This document shows positions 8,358 through 16,992 of a stretch of DNA of 64,000 bases, piece by piece. Under the pieces are notes generated by a model. The model was given only the letters and a program-made list of their open reading frames with translations, was not told where the DNA came from and searched no databases. The stretch lies in contig NZ_CP170386.1 of NCBI RefSeq assembly GCF_042468235.1, positions 806,001-870,000 on the forward strand, given 5' to 3'. The stretch comes from Lonepinella sp042468235 (GTDB lineage Bacteria; Pseudomonadota; Gammaproteobacteria; Enterobacterales; Pasteurellaceae). Numbering within the stretch: the stretch's first letter is position 1; every line of letters begins with the position of its first letter. A program made the position numbers and the translations under genes.

Positions 8358-11000
8358 TTATTCTTTGATAGTTTTTTTAGTTTTGGGTTTAGCGACTTTC
8401 TTAGTGGCCTCAGTTTTCACTGTTGCTACTTTATCTTTTACTACTTTTGGTGCAGTTTTAGCTTTAACCGTTTTTTTCGTCGGCTCAGCATCTACTTCGG
8501 CTTTTTTGCTAGTGGCTTTTGTCACTTTTTTCGCTGCCGTTTTTGCTGTAGATTTCACCGCACTATTTTCAGTCACAACAGCTTCTTGCGTTACCACATC
8601 TGGTTTTACCGTATCTGATTTAACGGATTTTGTTCTTGTGGTTTTAGTTTTGGCTTTGGTCACTTTACTTTCTGTAGCTTCCGCTTTCACAGTATCTACT
8701 TTAGTTGCTTTCGCTTTAGTCACTTTAGCACTGCTCGCTTTGACTGTTTTTTTCACCACAGTTTCTGCTGTTTTAGTCCGTTTTACGGCTGTTTTTTTAG
8801 TCTTTTTTGTATTTTTTTTCCAACGAAAATAAATCGTTGCTAATGGTGGTACCACCACAGAAATAGATTGTGCTTTGCCATGGCTTTCAATTTCTTCCGT
8901 CGTGACTACACCAAAGTTACCGACATTTGAACCTTTATAATAAGCGGAATCTGTATTCAGAATTTCTTCATACTCTCCTTCTTCATTCACCCCGATACGA
9001 TAGTTTTCACGCACTACGGGGGTAAAGTTACTCACCACCACAATACGCTCACCATTACTGTCACGGCGTTCGAAAGCAAAGATAGAATTTTGATAATCAT
9101 CCACCACTAACCAGTCAAACCCTTCCGGTTTATTATCTAATTGATAAAGTGCAGTGTGATCTTTGTAAGTTTTATTCAAATCTTTGACTAATTGCAACAC
9201 ACCTTTGTGCCAGCCACCACCATGGAAATCATCCAGTAAGTACCAATCAAGGCTTTCTTGATAATTCCACTCACGACCTTGAGCAAATTCGTTACCCATA
9301 AACAGTAATTTTTTACCCGGATAACCCCACATATAGGCATAGTACGCACGCAAGTTAGCAAATTTTTGCCATGCATCTCCCGGCATTTTACCTAACAACG
9401 AAGATTTACCATGTACCACTTCATCATGTGACAATGGCAATAAGAAGTTCTCGCTGTATTGATAAACCATACCAAAGGTCATTTTATTGTGATGATATTG
9501 ACGATAGATCGGATCCAGTTTCATATAAGAAAGTGTGTCATTCATCCAACCCATATTCCATTTAAAATGGAATCCTAAACCGTTATTTTCAGGCGGTAAA
9601 GTGACACCAGCAAAAGAGGTGGATTCTTCTGCAATACTGGTTGCCCCCGGCACTTCTGTACCTACAATTCGGTTAGTTTGACGTAAAAAATCAATCGCTT
9701 CTAAATTCTCACGACCACCGTATTGATTCGGAATCCACTCACCGTCTTTACGGCTATAATCACGATAAATCATCGAAGCTACCGCATCAACACGCAAACC
9801 ATCCAGTCCAAAACGTTCTAACCAATATAACGCATTACCCGTCAAGAAATTTTTCACTTCGTTACGTCCATAGTTATAAATCAAGGTATTCCAGTCTTGA
9901 TGATAACCTTCTTTTGGATCTGCATGCTCATATAACGCCGTACCATCAAAAGCGGCTAATCCATGGGTATCGCTCGGGAAATGCCCCGGAACCCAGTCTA
10001 AAATCACATTAATTCCCGCTTCATGTGCTTTAGCAATAAAACGTTTAAAGCCTTCTGGTGTACCAAAACGGCTGGTTGGCGCATATAAGCCTAAAGGTTG
10101 ATAACCCCAAGAACCATCAAATGGATATTCGGAAATTGGTAATAATTCAATATGGGTAAACCCCATATCTTTTACATAAGGAATAAGTTCATCACCAAGC
10201 TGGTCATAGTCTAGCCAGAAATTATTTTCAAGGTTTCTACGCCATGAGCCTAAATGGACTTCATAAATAGAGATCGGTTGATCCACTTGATTAGCTTTGC
10301 GACGAGCATCCGTCATCTCCACAATTTCAGGTAAAGCACTGACTTGTGATGCAGTATCTGGGCGTAATTGTGCAGCAAAGGCATACGGGTCAGATTTTAA
10401 GCGAAGTTGATTATTGCTATCTAATAATTCAAATTTATATAATTGCCCTAAAGTGACTTTCGGAATAAATAATTCCCACACACCACTGTCGGCATGGAAA
10501 CGCATTGGATGACGGCGACCATCCCAATAGTTAAAATCACCGACCACAGAAACCCGTTTTGCATTTGGAGCCCATAAACGGAAATTTACCCCTGTGACAT
10601 TGTCACACTCAGTAAAGTGAGCGCCTAATACTTCATAAGGGCGTAAATGGGAACCTTCGGCTAATAACCAGTTATCTAATTCTTCGATCATCGGATGAAA
10701 ACGGTAAGGGTCTTCAATAAATATTGCTTCATTGCCCCAATAGACTTTCAACTGATAATCAAAAAAATCTCGCGTATTGGGTGCAACACCGGTGAAGAAA
10801 CCTCGTTCATCAATCAGATCCAACACCACTTCAACATTCTGTGTTGCTCGATTGATAACTTCAACACTGTTTGCATCCGGCATTAAAACACGAACTTCAA
10901 TTCCCCTTTCCGTTTCATGCATACCTAACACCGAAAATGGATCAGCTTGCGTTCCATTAAAAAACGCATCTATCACTGATTGTTCTACTAATTTTTTCAT
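8358..11000 (-). CDS. glgB: 1,4-alpha-glucan branching enzyme with a lysine-rich C-terminal tail
   Basis: Creates alpha-1,6 branches in glycogen. Residues 1-727 are a normal GlgB: an N-terminal CBM48-type module and a GH13 barrel with GLDGLRVDAVASMIYRDYSR (nucleophile Asp), SIAEESTSFAG (catalytic Glu) and LLPLSHDEVVHGK. E. coli GlgB ends at 728 residues, but this protein runs on for about 153 more (DNA 8358-8819). The extension is almost only K, T, A, V, E and S, resembling the tails of histone H1-like or AlgP-like proteins. The frame is continuous, with no frameshift at the junction. The start overlaps the malQ stop by four bases (ATGA), implying coupled translation. The tail's function is unknown. 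Confidence 0.96.
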   Translation of the reverse strand: MKKLVEQSVIDAFFNGTQADPFSVLGMHETERGIEVRVLMPDANSVEVINRATQNVEVVLDLIDERGFFTGVAPNTRDFFDYQLKVYWGNEAIFIEDPYRFHPMIEELDNWLLAEGSHLRPYEVLGAHFTECDNVTGVNFRLWAPNAKRVSVVGDFNYWDGRRHPMRFHADSGVWELFIPKVTLGQLYKFELLDSNNQLRLKSDPYAFAAQLRPDTASQVSALPEIVEMTDARRKANQVDQPISIYEVHLGSWRRNLENNFWLDYDQLGDELIPYVKDMGFTHIELLPISEYPFDGSWGYQPLGLYAPTSRFGTPEGFKRFIAKAHEAGINVILDWVPGHFPSDTHGLAAFDGTALYEHADPKEGYHQDWNTLIYNYGRNEVKNFLTGNALYWLERFGLDGLRVDAVASMIYRDYSRKDGEWIPNQYGGRENLEAIDFLRQTNRIVGTEVPGATSIAEESTSFAGVTLPPENNGLGFHFKWNMGWMNDTLSYMKLDPIYRQYHHNKMTFGMVYQYSENFLLPLSHDEVVHGKSSLLGKMPGDAWQKFANLRAYYAYMWGYPGKKLLFMGNEFAQGREWNYQESLDWYLLDDFHGGGWHKGVLQLVKDLNKTYKDHTALYQLDNKPEGFDWLVVDDYQNSIFAFERRDSNGERIVVVSNFTPVVRENYRIGVNEEGEYEEILNTDSAYYKGSNVGNFGVVTTEEIESHGKAQSISVVVPPLATIYFRWKKNTKKTKKTAVKRTKTAETVVKKTVKASSAKVTKAKATKVDTVKAEATESKVTKAKTKTTRTKSVKSDTVKPDVVTQEAVVTENSAVKSTAKTAAKKVTKATSKKAEVDAEPTKKTVKAKTAPKVVKDKVATVKTEATKKVAKPKTKKTIKE

Positions 11001-13081
11001 AATGACTTCCTATTATGGTTAATTTCATTTAATAATGCCTGAATGCGTGGGTCACTAAATATTTGTTCTAGTGGCATAGCAAGTCTAATTCGCCAATTCA
11101 GGTACTCAGTTGATGTCCCTGGTAAGTTAAACGACACTTCTTGATCGATCAGATTTTCTAACTGTACACCAATCAATCGACTTTGACTACGTGCTAAATA
11201 ACGATGAATCACAAAATTTAGATGATCGTGCATTGCCATGCTTAACGCATCGCCGTCATAATCATCGGGTAAATAGTGATCACGGTATAAACTATTTAAT
11301 AAGGCTTGTTTGTCCTCTACTCGTTGCTGATACTTCTGTTGCAAGAAATCCCCTTGCAACACGCCTAATTGCTCAAATAATTCTAAATCCTTACAATGCC
11401 AAAAACTCCGTAAAGATGGCACATCATGAGTACCAATGGTGGCAAAGGCTTGAGTTGGGAAATTTTCAGCGGATGGAAATTCTCCATTCGCTTGTGAGAA
11501 ATACAACACGAAATACGAATAAACTAAAAATTCATTTAATTTTGACCGCACTTCATCGGCGACAGTACCTAAATCCTCTCCCACAATCACACATTGATTG
11601 CGTTGGCTTTCAATGGCTAAAATAGCCATTAATTCCGCAAAAGGATAACGTACATAAACACCATCAACGGCAGTTTTATTTTCTGGAATAAACCACAAAC
11701 GGAATAATCCCATCACATGATCGATTCTCAATACACCAAAATGTTGCATATTCGCTCGTAACATCTCAATAAAAGGTTGGAAACCACGTGCTTTTAAGAC
11801 GGTTGGATTATAGGGCGGTAATCCCCAATTTTGTCCGACCGGACCTAAAGGATCGGGTGGCGCACCAATGCTTGCATTGACACAATAAAGTTCAGGATCC
11901 CCCCAAACATCCGCACTTCCCCGTGAGCTTTGTACGGCTAAATCACCATAGATACCTAATTGCAAACCGGCTTTCTGAGCAACAACTTTCACTTCTGCCA
12001 ACTGTTGTTCCGTTAACCATTGCAACCACATATAAAACTCAATTTTGGTTTGGTATTTTTTTATTAAGGCTTTACGGTTTTTATCACTTAATTGTTGCCA
12101 TTCTTTTCGCCAACCTAACCAACCGACATTTTTTTCATCCGCCTGCTGTGTTGGATGTTCAATCACATCTAACACATCAAATAACGCTTGATTTAACAGG
12201 TTATCTCCTTGTTGTTTAACAAAATCTAAAAAGGCTTGTCGGCGAGCAATAATTTTGGCGGTTTTACTACGCTGACTAAAGGCAAAAAGTTGCTCAAGTG
12301 CGGTAATTTTTAAACGAGAAACTGCTTGATAATCTACTTGCTGTTGTTGACGTAAATGCCCGACTTCATCTTGTTGTTGAGCAAACCAAGTTTGCACAGA
12401 TTTGGCTAATTTATATTCAGGCAACCAATCTATCGCTAAATAAATCGGATTTAACCAACGACGAGATGTGGCACTATATGGACTCACCCAATCTGGTACG
12501 GCAATATACATTTTGTGTAATGGATTAATCCCGATAAAATCCGCACCAAATTGCACCGCATGTTGTACTAAATAAGTTAAATCGGCAAAATCACCAATCC
12601 CCCAGTTGCGTTCAGAACACAAACTATAAAGCTGAACATTAATCCCCCAGGCTTTTCGTTGATCTAATATTGGGGATTGAAAAGTGGTTTTTGGTTGTAC
12701 CAATAAACGTATTTTACGTTGTTGCTTTTTATCGGAAAGGGTTAATTGATAATAACCACCCGGCAAAGCCGGTAAACTGATTTGTTGTTGGGATTGTTGT
12801 TCAAATAATATTTCATCTTGTTCGTTCGTTAAACGACAAGTGGTGGTAGAGAAGAAAAAAGAAGAAAAGGAATAATCTGTGGTTTGTTTTGCGTTTAGTA
12901 CTAAAACATCATCAAAGTGATCATTAGACCAGCTATTTTCCGCTGATAAAAGTGCGGTAAAATAATCCAAGGTTTCTGCTGACGCTGTAATAAAATGCCC
13001 ATCAATACTATAATGGGAAGGACAGATCCCTAATTTTTCAGCTTTCTGTTCAGTACAACGTTGTTGTTCCGTTAAATTCAT
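10997..13081 (-). CDS. malQ: 4-alpha-glucanotransferase (amylomaltase)
   Basis: Disproportionates short maltodextrins left by glycogen breakdown. The 694-residue GH77 protein carries VLRIDHVMGLFRLW (nucleophile Asp), CVIVGEDLGTV (acid/base Glu) and ATIGTHDVPSLRSFW (third Asp). The N-terminal part, with ACSERNWGIGD-type sequence near residue 190, is typical of bacterial MalQ. It is the first gene of the glycogen operon and overlaps glgB by four bases. A promoter-like pair and a CRP-like site lie upstream, suggesting control by carbon status. Confidence 0.95.
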   Translation of the reverse strand: MNLTEQQRCTEQKAEKLGICPSHYSIDGHFITASAETLDYFTALLSAENSWSNDHFDDVLVLNAKQTTDYSFSSFFFSTTTCRLTNEQDEILFEQQSQQQISLPALPGGYYQLTLSDKKQQRKIRLLVQPKTTFQSPILDQRKAWGINVQLYSLCSERNWGIGDFADLTYLVQHAVQFGADFIGINPLHKMYIAVPDWVSPYSATSRRWLNPIYLAIDWLPEYKLAKSVQTWFAQQQDEVGHLRQQQQVDYQAVSRLKITALEQLFAFSQRSKTAKIIARRQAFLDFVKQQGDNLLNQALFDVLDVIEHPTQQADEKNVGWLGWRKEWQQLSDKNRKALIKKYQTKIEFYMWLQWLTEQQLAEVKVVAQKAGLQLGIYGDLAVQSSRGSADVWGDPELYCVNASIGAPPDPLGPVGQNWGLPPYNPTVLKARGFQPFIEMLRANMQHFGVLRIDHVMGLFRLWFIPENKTAVDGVYVRYPFAELMAILAIESQRNQCVIVGEDLGTVADEVRSKLNEFLVYSYFVLYFSQANGEFPSAENFPTQAFATIGTHDVPSLRSFWHCKDLELFEQLGVLQGDFLQQKYQQRVEDKQALLNSLYRDHYLPDDYDGDALSMAMHDHLNFVIHRYLARSQSRLIGVQLENLIDQEVSFNLPGTSTEYLNWRIRLAMPLEQIFSDPRIQALLNEINHNRKSL

Positions 13082-13105
13082 AGGCGTACCTCAAGTTTCT
13101 GTCTC

Positions 13106-13166
13106 ATTCTAACAAGGTCAATAATAAACTCAACAAATTTAATTCAATTTTGTGATCTTTATCATA
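13106..13166 (-). promoter_or_regulatory. Putative malQ-glg promoter with CRP site
   Basis: On the minus strand, TTGAGT (13128-13133) and TAGAAT (13106-13111) are 16 bp apart. Further upstream, TGTGA-N6-TCATA (13151-13166) matches the CRP consensus at 9 of 10 core positions. Its centre lies about 60 bp before the expected transcription start, a class I spacing. This is inference from motif and position. Confidence 0.5.
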
Positions 13167-13207
13167 CTTAGTAAGATTTCACCTAATGGGTATGATTAAA
13201 AATCAAA

Positions 13208-13231
13208 CAACAGCAAGCATTATAAGGCTGT
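13208..13231 (-). terminator. Possible terminator after the UPF0260 gene
   Basis: AACAGC and GCTGTT form a 6-bp stem, followed on the minus strand by TTGTTTGATTTTT. A weak hairpin but suitably placed. Confidence 0.35.
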
Positions 13232-13290
13232 TAATAGAAAATTCTCTTTTTTATGGCTATCTTACTTTTAAGTTTTCTAAACTTATTTAT

Positions 13291-13734
13291 TTAATCAATA
13301 ATATAATCAAACCAGTCAATGACATCCCTTTCATGGATACCATTTTTGATCATAACGCCAGCTAATTTAACTGAGTTGGAGTTATGGGAAATCAGTGGAT
13401 GCCAGTCAAATAAAGGCTTGCCTTCGTATAATAAACGATACGCACAGGTACGAGGCAACCATTTAAAATCGGGTAAATTTTTCTTGGTCAGTTTGGTGCA
13501 ATCATCTTCTAATATAAAACGATTACAATAATCGCCACATTTCCCTGTGTCCACATCTAACAAATTGCATGCAATACGAGTGTAATACAACCGCTCTTGT
13601 TTGCCGCGTCCTGTAATAAATTTACGATAACAGCATTTTCCACAGCCATCGCACAAAGCTTCCCATTCTGTTTCGGTCATTTCAGCAAGGGATTTTTGTT
13701 GCCAAAAAGGTATGTTATTTAGATTATCATTCAT
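13291..13734 (-). CDS. YcgN/UPF0260 cysteine-cluster protein
   Basis: A 147-residue cytoplasmic protein of the UPF0260 (YkgJ-type CxxCxxCC) family. Visible cysteines are CDGCGKCCYRKF near residue 30, then C-N-L, CGDYC and CTKL segments, consistent with metal or iron-sulfur binding. The biochemical role is not established. It lies between glnS and malQ, the order I recall from H. influenzae, which supports orthology. The start is the first ATG after an AT-rich leader. Confidence 0.85.
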   Translation of the reverse strand: MNDNLNNIPFWQQKSLAEMTETEWEALCDGCGKCCYRKFITGRGKQERLYYTRIACNLLDVDTGKCGDYCNRFILEDDCTKLTKKNLPDFKWLPRTCAYRLLYEGKPLFDWHPLISHNSNSVKLAGVMIKNGIHERDVIDWFDYIID

Positions 13735-13804
13735 TTTATTTAGATAAAAAAGCGATCAAAAAAGAGTTAAATTTTTGACCGCACTTTTATTTTTAGATAG
13801 AAAA

Positions 13805-13951
13805 TTAAGGATTTAAACCAAATGATTCACTACTTTTATCATATTTAATCCCTGAATGTGAACCCTCTGCACCATTAAAATAAATATCTTTCGGTTGCGA
13901 ACAAGCGGTTAATACCAATGCAGTCAATACAATTAATACTAATTTTTTCAT
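13805..13951 (-). CDS. Small predicted lipoprotein (48 aa)
   Basis: A short frame starts at the ATG at 13949-13951, immediately after the glnS stop codon (no gap). The product begins with a lysine-initiated hydrophobic signal ending in lipobox LTAC, leaving a mature lipoprotein of about 30 residues starting CSQPKDIYFNG. No known domain is seen. The direct abutment to glnS suggests coupled expression. A real gene is likely because the signal peptide and lipobox are complete; the function is unknown. Confidence 0.75.
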   Translation of the reverse strand: MKKLVLIVLTALVLTACSQPKDIYFNGAEGSHSGIKYDKSSESFGLNP

Positions 13952-15625
13952 TTAAAATCCTTCTTTTAAACTCACAGTTAAATTAAATACTAAATGTTCA
14001 GCCGTGCTATCCTTGTTATCCGCACAATAATATCCCTCACGTTCAAATTGATAGGATTGCTCAGCTGTTACTTGTGCTAAACTCTTTTCCACAAACCCTT
14101 GTTTAATAACCAAAGAATTTGGGCTAATAGCTGCAATAATATCCTCTTCCGCTCCCGGGTTTGGCATATTAAATAAGCGTCCATATTGGCGAAATTCCGC
14201 AGGACAATTTTCTGTCGCAGACACCCAATGAATTACGCCTTTCACCTTACGCCCATCTACTGGATTTTTGCCTAAAGTGTCAGGATCATAAGAGCAATAA
14301 ACACAGGTAATATTGCCGTCTGCATCTTTTTCTACTCGTTCCGCTTTAATTACATAAGCATTACGTAAACGTACTTCTTTACCTAATACTAAACGTTTAT
14401 ATTGTTTATTAGCTTCTTCACGGAAATCTGCTTGATCAATATAAAGCTCAGGGGTAAATGCTAATTGACGAGAACCGAGTTCTTCCCGATTAGGGTGATT
14501 AGGTGCGGTCAAAATTTCTGGATTTTTTAAATTTTCAATCACAATTTTTAACGGATTAATCACTGCCATAGCTCGTGGTGCATTGGTGTTTAAATCATCA
14601 CGAATACAACTTTCTAACGCTGAAAATTCCACCACGTTATCTTGCTTTGTCACCCCAATACGGCGACAAAATTCACGTAAAGATGCTGGTGTATAACCAC
14701 GACGGCGTAAACCTGAAATGGTCGGCATACGGGGATCATTCCAGCCATCTACCACTTTTTCTTCAACTAATTTCAGTAATTTACGTTTAGAAGTTAAGGT
14801 TCCTTCTAAATTTAAACGAGAAAATTCATATTGATGTGGCAACGGACGTGCAATAGAAATATGTTCTAACACCCAGTCGTATAAACGGCGATTATCTTGG
14901 AACTCTAACGTACACAATGAATGGGTAATGCGTTCAATGGCATCAGAAATACAATGGGTAAAATCGTACATCGGATAAATACACCATTTATCCCCTGTTT
15001 GATGATGGCTGGCAAATTTCACGCGATAAATCACTGGATCTCGCATCACCATAAACGGGGAACTCATATCAATTTTAGCACGTAAGCTCATTTTGCCCTC
15101 AGGAACTTCGCCGTTTTTCATTTTTTCAAATAATGCCAAATTTTCTTCAATCGGGCGATCACGATATGGGCTATTTTTCCCTGCTTCCGTTAATGTACCA
15201 CGATATTCACGCATTTGTTCTGGTGAAAGCTCATCTACATAAGCTAATCCTTTTTCAATTAACTCAATGGCATAGCCATAAAGTTGATCAAAATAATCGG
15301 AAGCATAACGTGGTTCACCCTCCCAGTGAAAACCTAACCATTCCACATCTTGCTTAATACTATCCACATATTCCACATCTTCTTTGGTTGGGTTAGTATC
15401 ATCAAAACGCAAATTACATTTACCTTGATAATCTTGAGCTATACCAAAATTTAAGCAAATAGATTTGGCATGACCGATATGCAAATAACCATTTGGTTCA
15501 GGCGGAAAACGGGTGTAAACATTGTTATGTTTACCACTTGCTAAATCTTCATCAATAATTTGGCGAATAAAATTGGTTGGGCGAATCTCGCCCGTTTCTT
15601 CAATTACAGTATTTTCTGTTGTCAT
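13952..15625 (-). CDS. glnS: Glutaminyl-tRNA synthetase
   Basis: Class I aminoacyl-tRNA synthetase charging tRNA-Gln in the cytoplasm; 557 residues against 554 in E. coli. The HIGH motif lies in RFPPEPNGYLHIGHAKS (about residues 40-56). The KMSKS loop reads LTSKRKL, with threonine in place of methionine. The central GSHHQTGDKWCIYPMYDFTHCISDAIE-type region and C-terminal beta-barrel anticodon domains are complete. The downstream small lipoprotein gene begins on the next base. Upstream it is divergent from macA. Confidence 0.96.
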   Translation of the reverse strand: MTTENTVIEETGEIRPTNFIRQIIDEDLASGKHNNVYTRFPPEPNGYLHIGHAKSICLNFGIAQDYQGKCNLRFDDTNPTKEDVEYVDSIKQDVEWLGFHWEGEPRYASDYFDQLYGYAIELIEKGLAYVDELSPEQMREYRGTLTEAGKNSPYRDRPIEENLALFEKMKNGEVPEGKMSLRAKIDMSSPFMVMRDPVIYRVKFASHHQTGDKWCIYPMYDFTHCISDAIERITHSLCTLEFQDNRRLYDWVLEHISIARPLPHQYEFSRLNLEGTLTSKRKLLKLVEEKVVDGWNDPRMPTISGLRRRGYTPASLREFCRRIGVTKQDNVVEFSALESCIRDDLNTNAPRAMAVINPLKIVIENLKNPEILTAPNHPNREELGSRQLAFTPELYIDQADFREEANKQYKRLVLGKEVRLRNAYVIKAERVEKDADGNITCVYCSYDPDTLGKNPVDGRKVKGVIHWVSATENCPAEFRQYGRLFNMPNPGAEEDIIAAISPNSLVIKQGFVEKSLAQVTAEQSYQFEREGYYCADNKDSTAEHLVFNLTVSLKEGF

Positions 15626-15744
15626 ATAGTAAAATTTAAGCTGTTAAAAATTAGGGTTATTCTACACGGTTTAAATAAAGATTACAAAGTCGATAAAAAG
15701 ATAAAAAAGATAAAAATGCAACTTTTGCTTAAAATCATAATCTA

Positions 15745-15786
15745 TTAAGCATGCTTAAGGATTTATTAAGATTTATCTTTTATACT
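15745..15786 (+). promoter_or_regulatory. Putative PmrA/QseB-like box and -10 of the macAB operon
   Basis: CTTAAG (15754-15759), five bases, then ATTAAG (15765-15770) matches the PmrA/BasR direct-repeat pattern YTTAAK-N5-YTTAAK at 11 of 12 positions. A further half-site upstream makes the perfect palindrome TTAAGCATGCTTAA (15745-15758). A TATACT -10 follows at 15781-15786, so the box covers the -35 region. The regulator is inferred, not shown. Confidence 0.5.
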
Positions 15787-15818
15787 TCCCCTAACTTTAG
15801 TTATTATTGGACAATATT

Positions 15819-16982
15819 ATGAAAAAGAAGTTATTCATTGCAGCAATCATCTTAGCATTATGTGGCGGTTGTTGGTTTTATTTTAAAACAGATCAAGGTT
15901 CACAAATCACCTATTTAACCGAAACAGTGAACCGTGGTAATTTACAAAAATCAGTGATTGCCAGTGGGACAGTACGAAGTTATAACCGCGTCGAAGTGGG
16001 GGCGCAAGTATCTGGGAAAATTGAAAAAATTCATGTAACCTTAGGACAAGAAGTAAAAGAAGGTGATTTGATTGCAGAAATTGATTCAAAAACACAAGTC
16101 AATAGCCTAAATACTGCACAAGCGCAACTGGCTTCTTATCAGGCTCAATTAAAAGCGAAAAAAACTGCTTATGACGTGGCATTGTCAGCCTATAATCGTA
16201 TGGCTAAATTATATAAACAAAATTCAGCTACGTTAGATGATTTAAATTCAGCTAAAAATACCCTATCCAGCGCGGAAGCGGATATTGAAACGGTACAAGC
16301 GTCTATTAAGCAATCGGAAATTGAAGTCAGTACCGCTCAAACTAACTTAGGTTATACTAAAATTGTATCACCATTAAATGGTACGGTGATTTCTATTCCC
16401 GTCTCCGTCGGACAAACCGTCAATGCGAATCAAACCACACCAACCATTGTGCAAGTGGCAGACTTAACCAAAATGCTAGTTAAACCTGAAATTTCCGAAG
16501 GGGACATTACTAAAGTAAAACAAGGTATGTCAATTGAGTTTACTACGCTATCGGATCCAAATACCAAATATCATGCTCAAATTAATTCGGTCGATCCAGC
16601 CATGACGACATTAACTGATAATGGCTATACAGAAGATGTAACAGATACCAACGCCGTTTATTATTATGCCAATGTGGTTGTAGATAATCCAGATGGTAAA
16701 TTACGTATCGGCATGACAACGCAAAATACCATTACCATTGCAGATGTTAAGGATGCCTTATTAGTGCCAACCACTAGCCTACAAAAGAATGGTAATCAAG
16801 TTTATGTCAATGTATTAAATAATGATAAACAGGTAGAAAAACGAGAAGTTACTATCGGCCTAAATGATGATGTGAATACACAGATTTTATCCGGCTTAAA
16901 TGAAGGTGAAAAAGTGATTACCTCTCAGGTAGCTGAAGGTGAAACCGTCGGTAATAGTAACCGTGGACCAAGATTGTTCTAA
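15819..16982 (+). CDS. macA: MacA-type periplasmic adaptor subunit of an ABC efflux pump
   Basis: Links the MacB transporter to an outer-membrane channel. The N-terminus (MKKKLFIAAIILALCGGC) is a membrane anchor or signal. It is followed by a lipoyl half (VEVGAQVSGKIEKIHVTLGQEV), an alpha-helical hairpin (about residues 90-170, rich in A, Q and K), the second lipoyl half (YTKIVSPLNGTVISIPVSVGQ) and a beta-barrel with membrane-proximal domain. At 387 residues it is close to E. coli MacA (371). An in-frame TTG lies 12 bases upstream, but the ATG at 15819 starts the signal directly. First gene of a three-gene efflux locus. Confidence 0.9.
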   Translation: MKKKLFIAAIILALCGGCWFYFKTDQGSQITYLTETVNRGNLQKSVIASGTVRSYNRVEVGAQVSGKIEKIHVTLGQEVKEGDLIAEIDSKTQVNSLNTAQAQLASYQAQLKAKKTAYDVALSAYNRMAKLYKQNSATLDDLNSAKNTLSSAEADIETVQASIKQSEIEVSTAQTNLGYTKIVSPLNGTVISIPVSVGQTVNANQTTPTIVQVADLTKMLVKPEISEGDITKVKQGMSIEFTTLSDPNTKYHAQINSVDPAMTTLTDNGYTEDVTDTNAVYYYANVVVDNPDGKLRIGMTTQNTITIADVKDALLVPTTSLQKNGNQVYVNVLNNDKQVEKREVTIGLNDDVNTQILSGLNEGEKVITSQVAEGETVGNSNRGPRLF

Positions 16983-16992
16983 GGTTGCGATT

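Noticed and set aside
8296..8832. A 178-residue plus-strand frame rich in F, V, T and A opposite the glgB tail
   Set aside because: It is the mirror of the lysine/threonine/alanine-rich tail codons; it lacks a ribosome-binding site and its hydrophobic composition is what the complement of AAA/ACT/GCA codons gives.
11191..11625. A 144-residue plus-strand frame inside malQ
   Set aside because: It lies wholly antisense to a well-supported enzyme gene, with no ribosome-binding site or motif.
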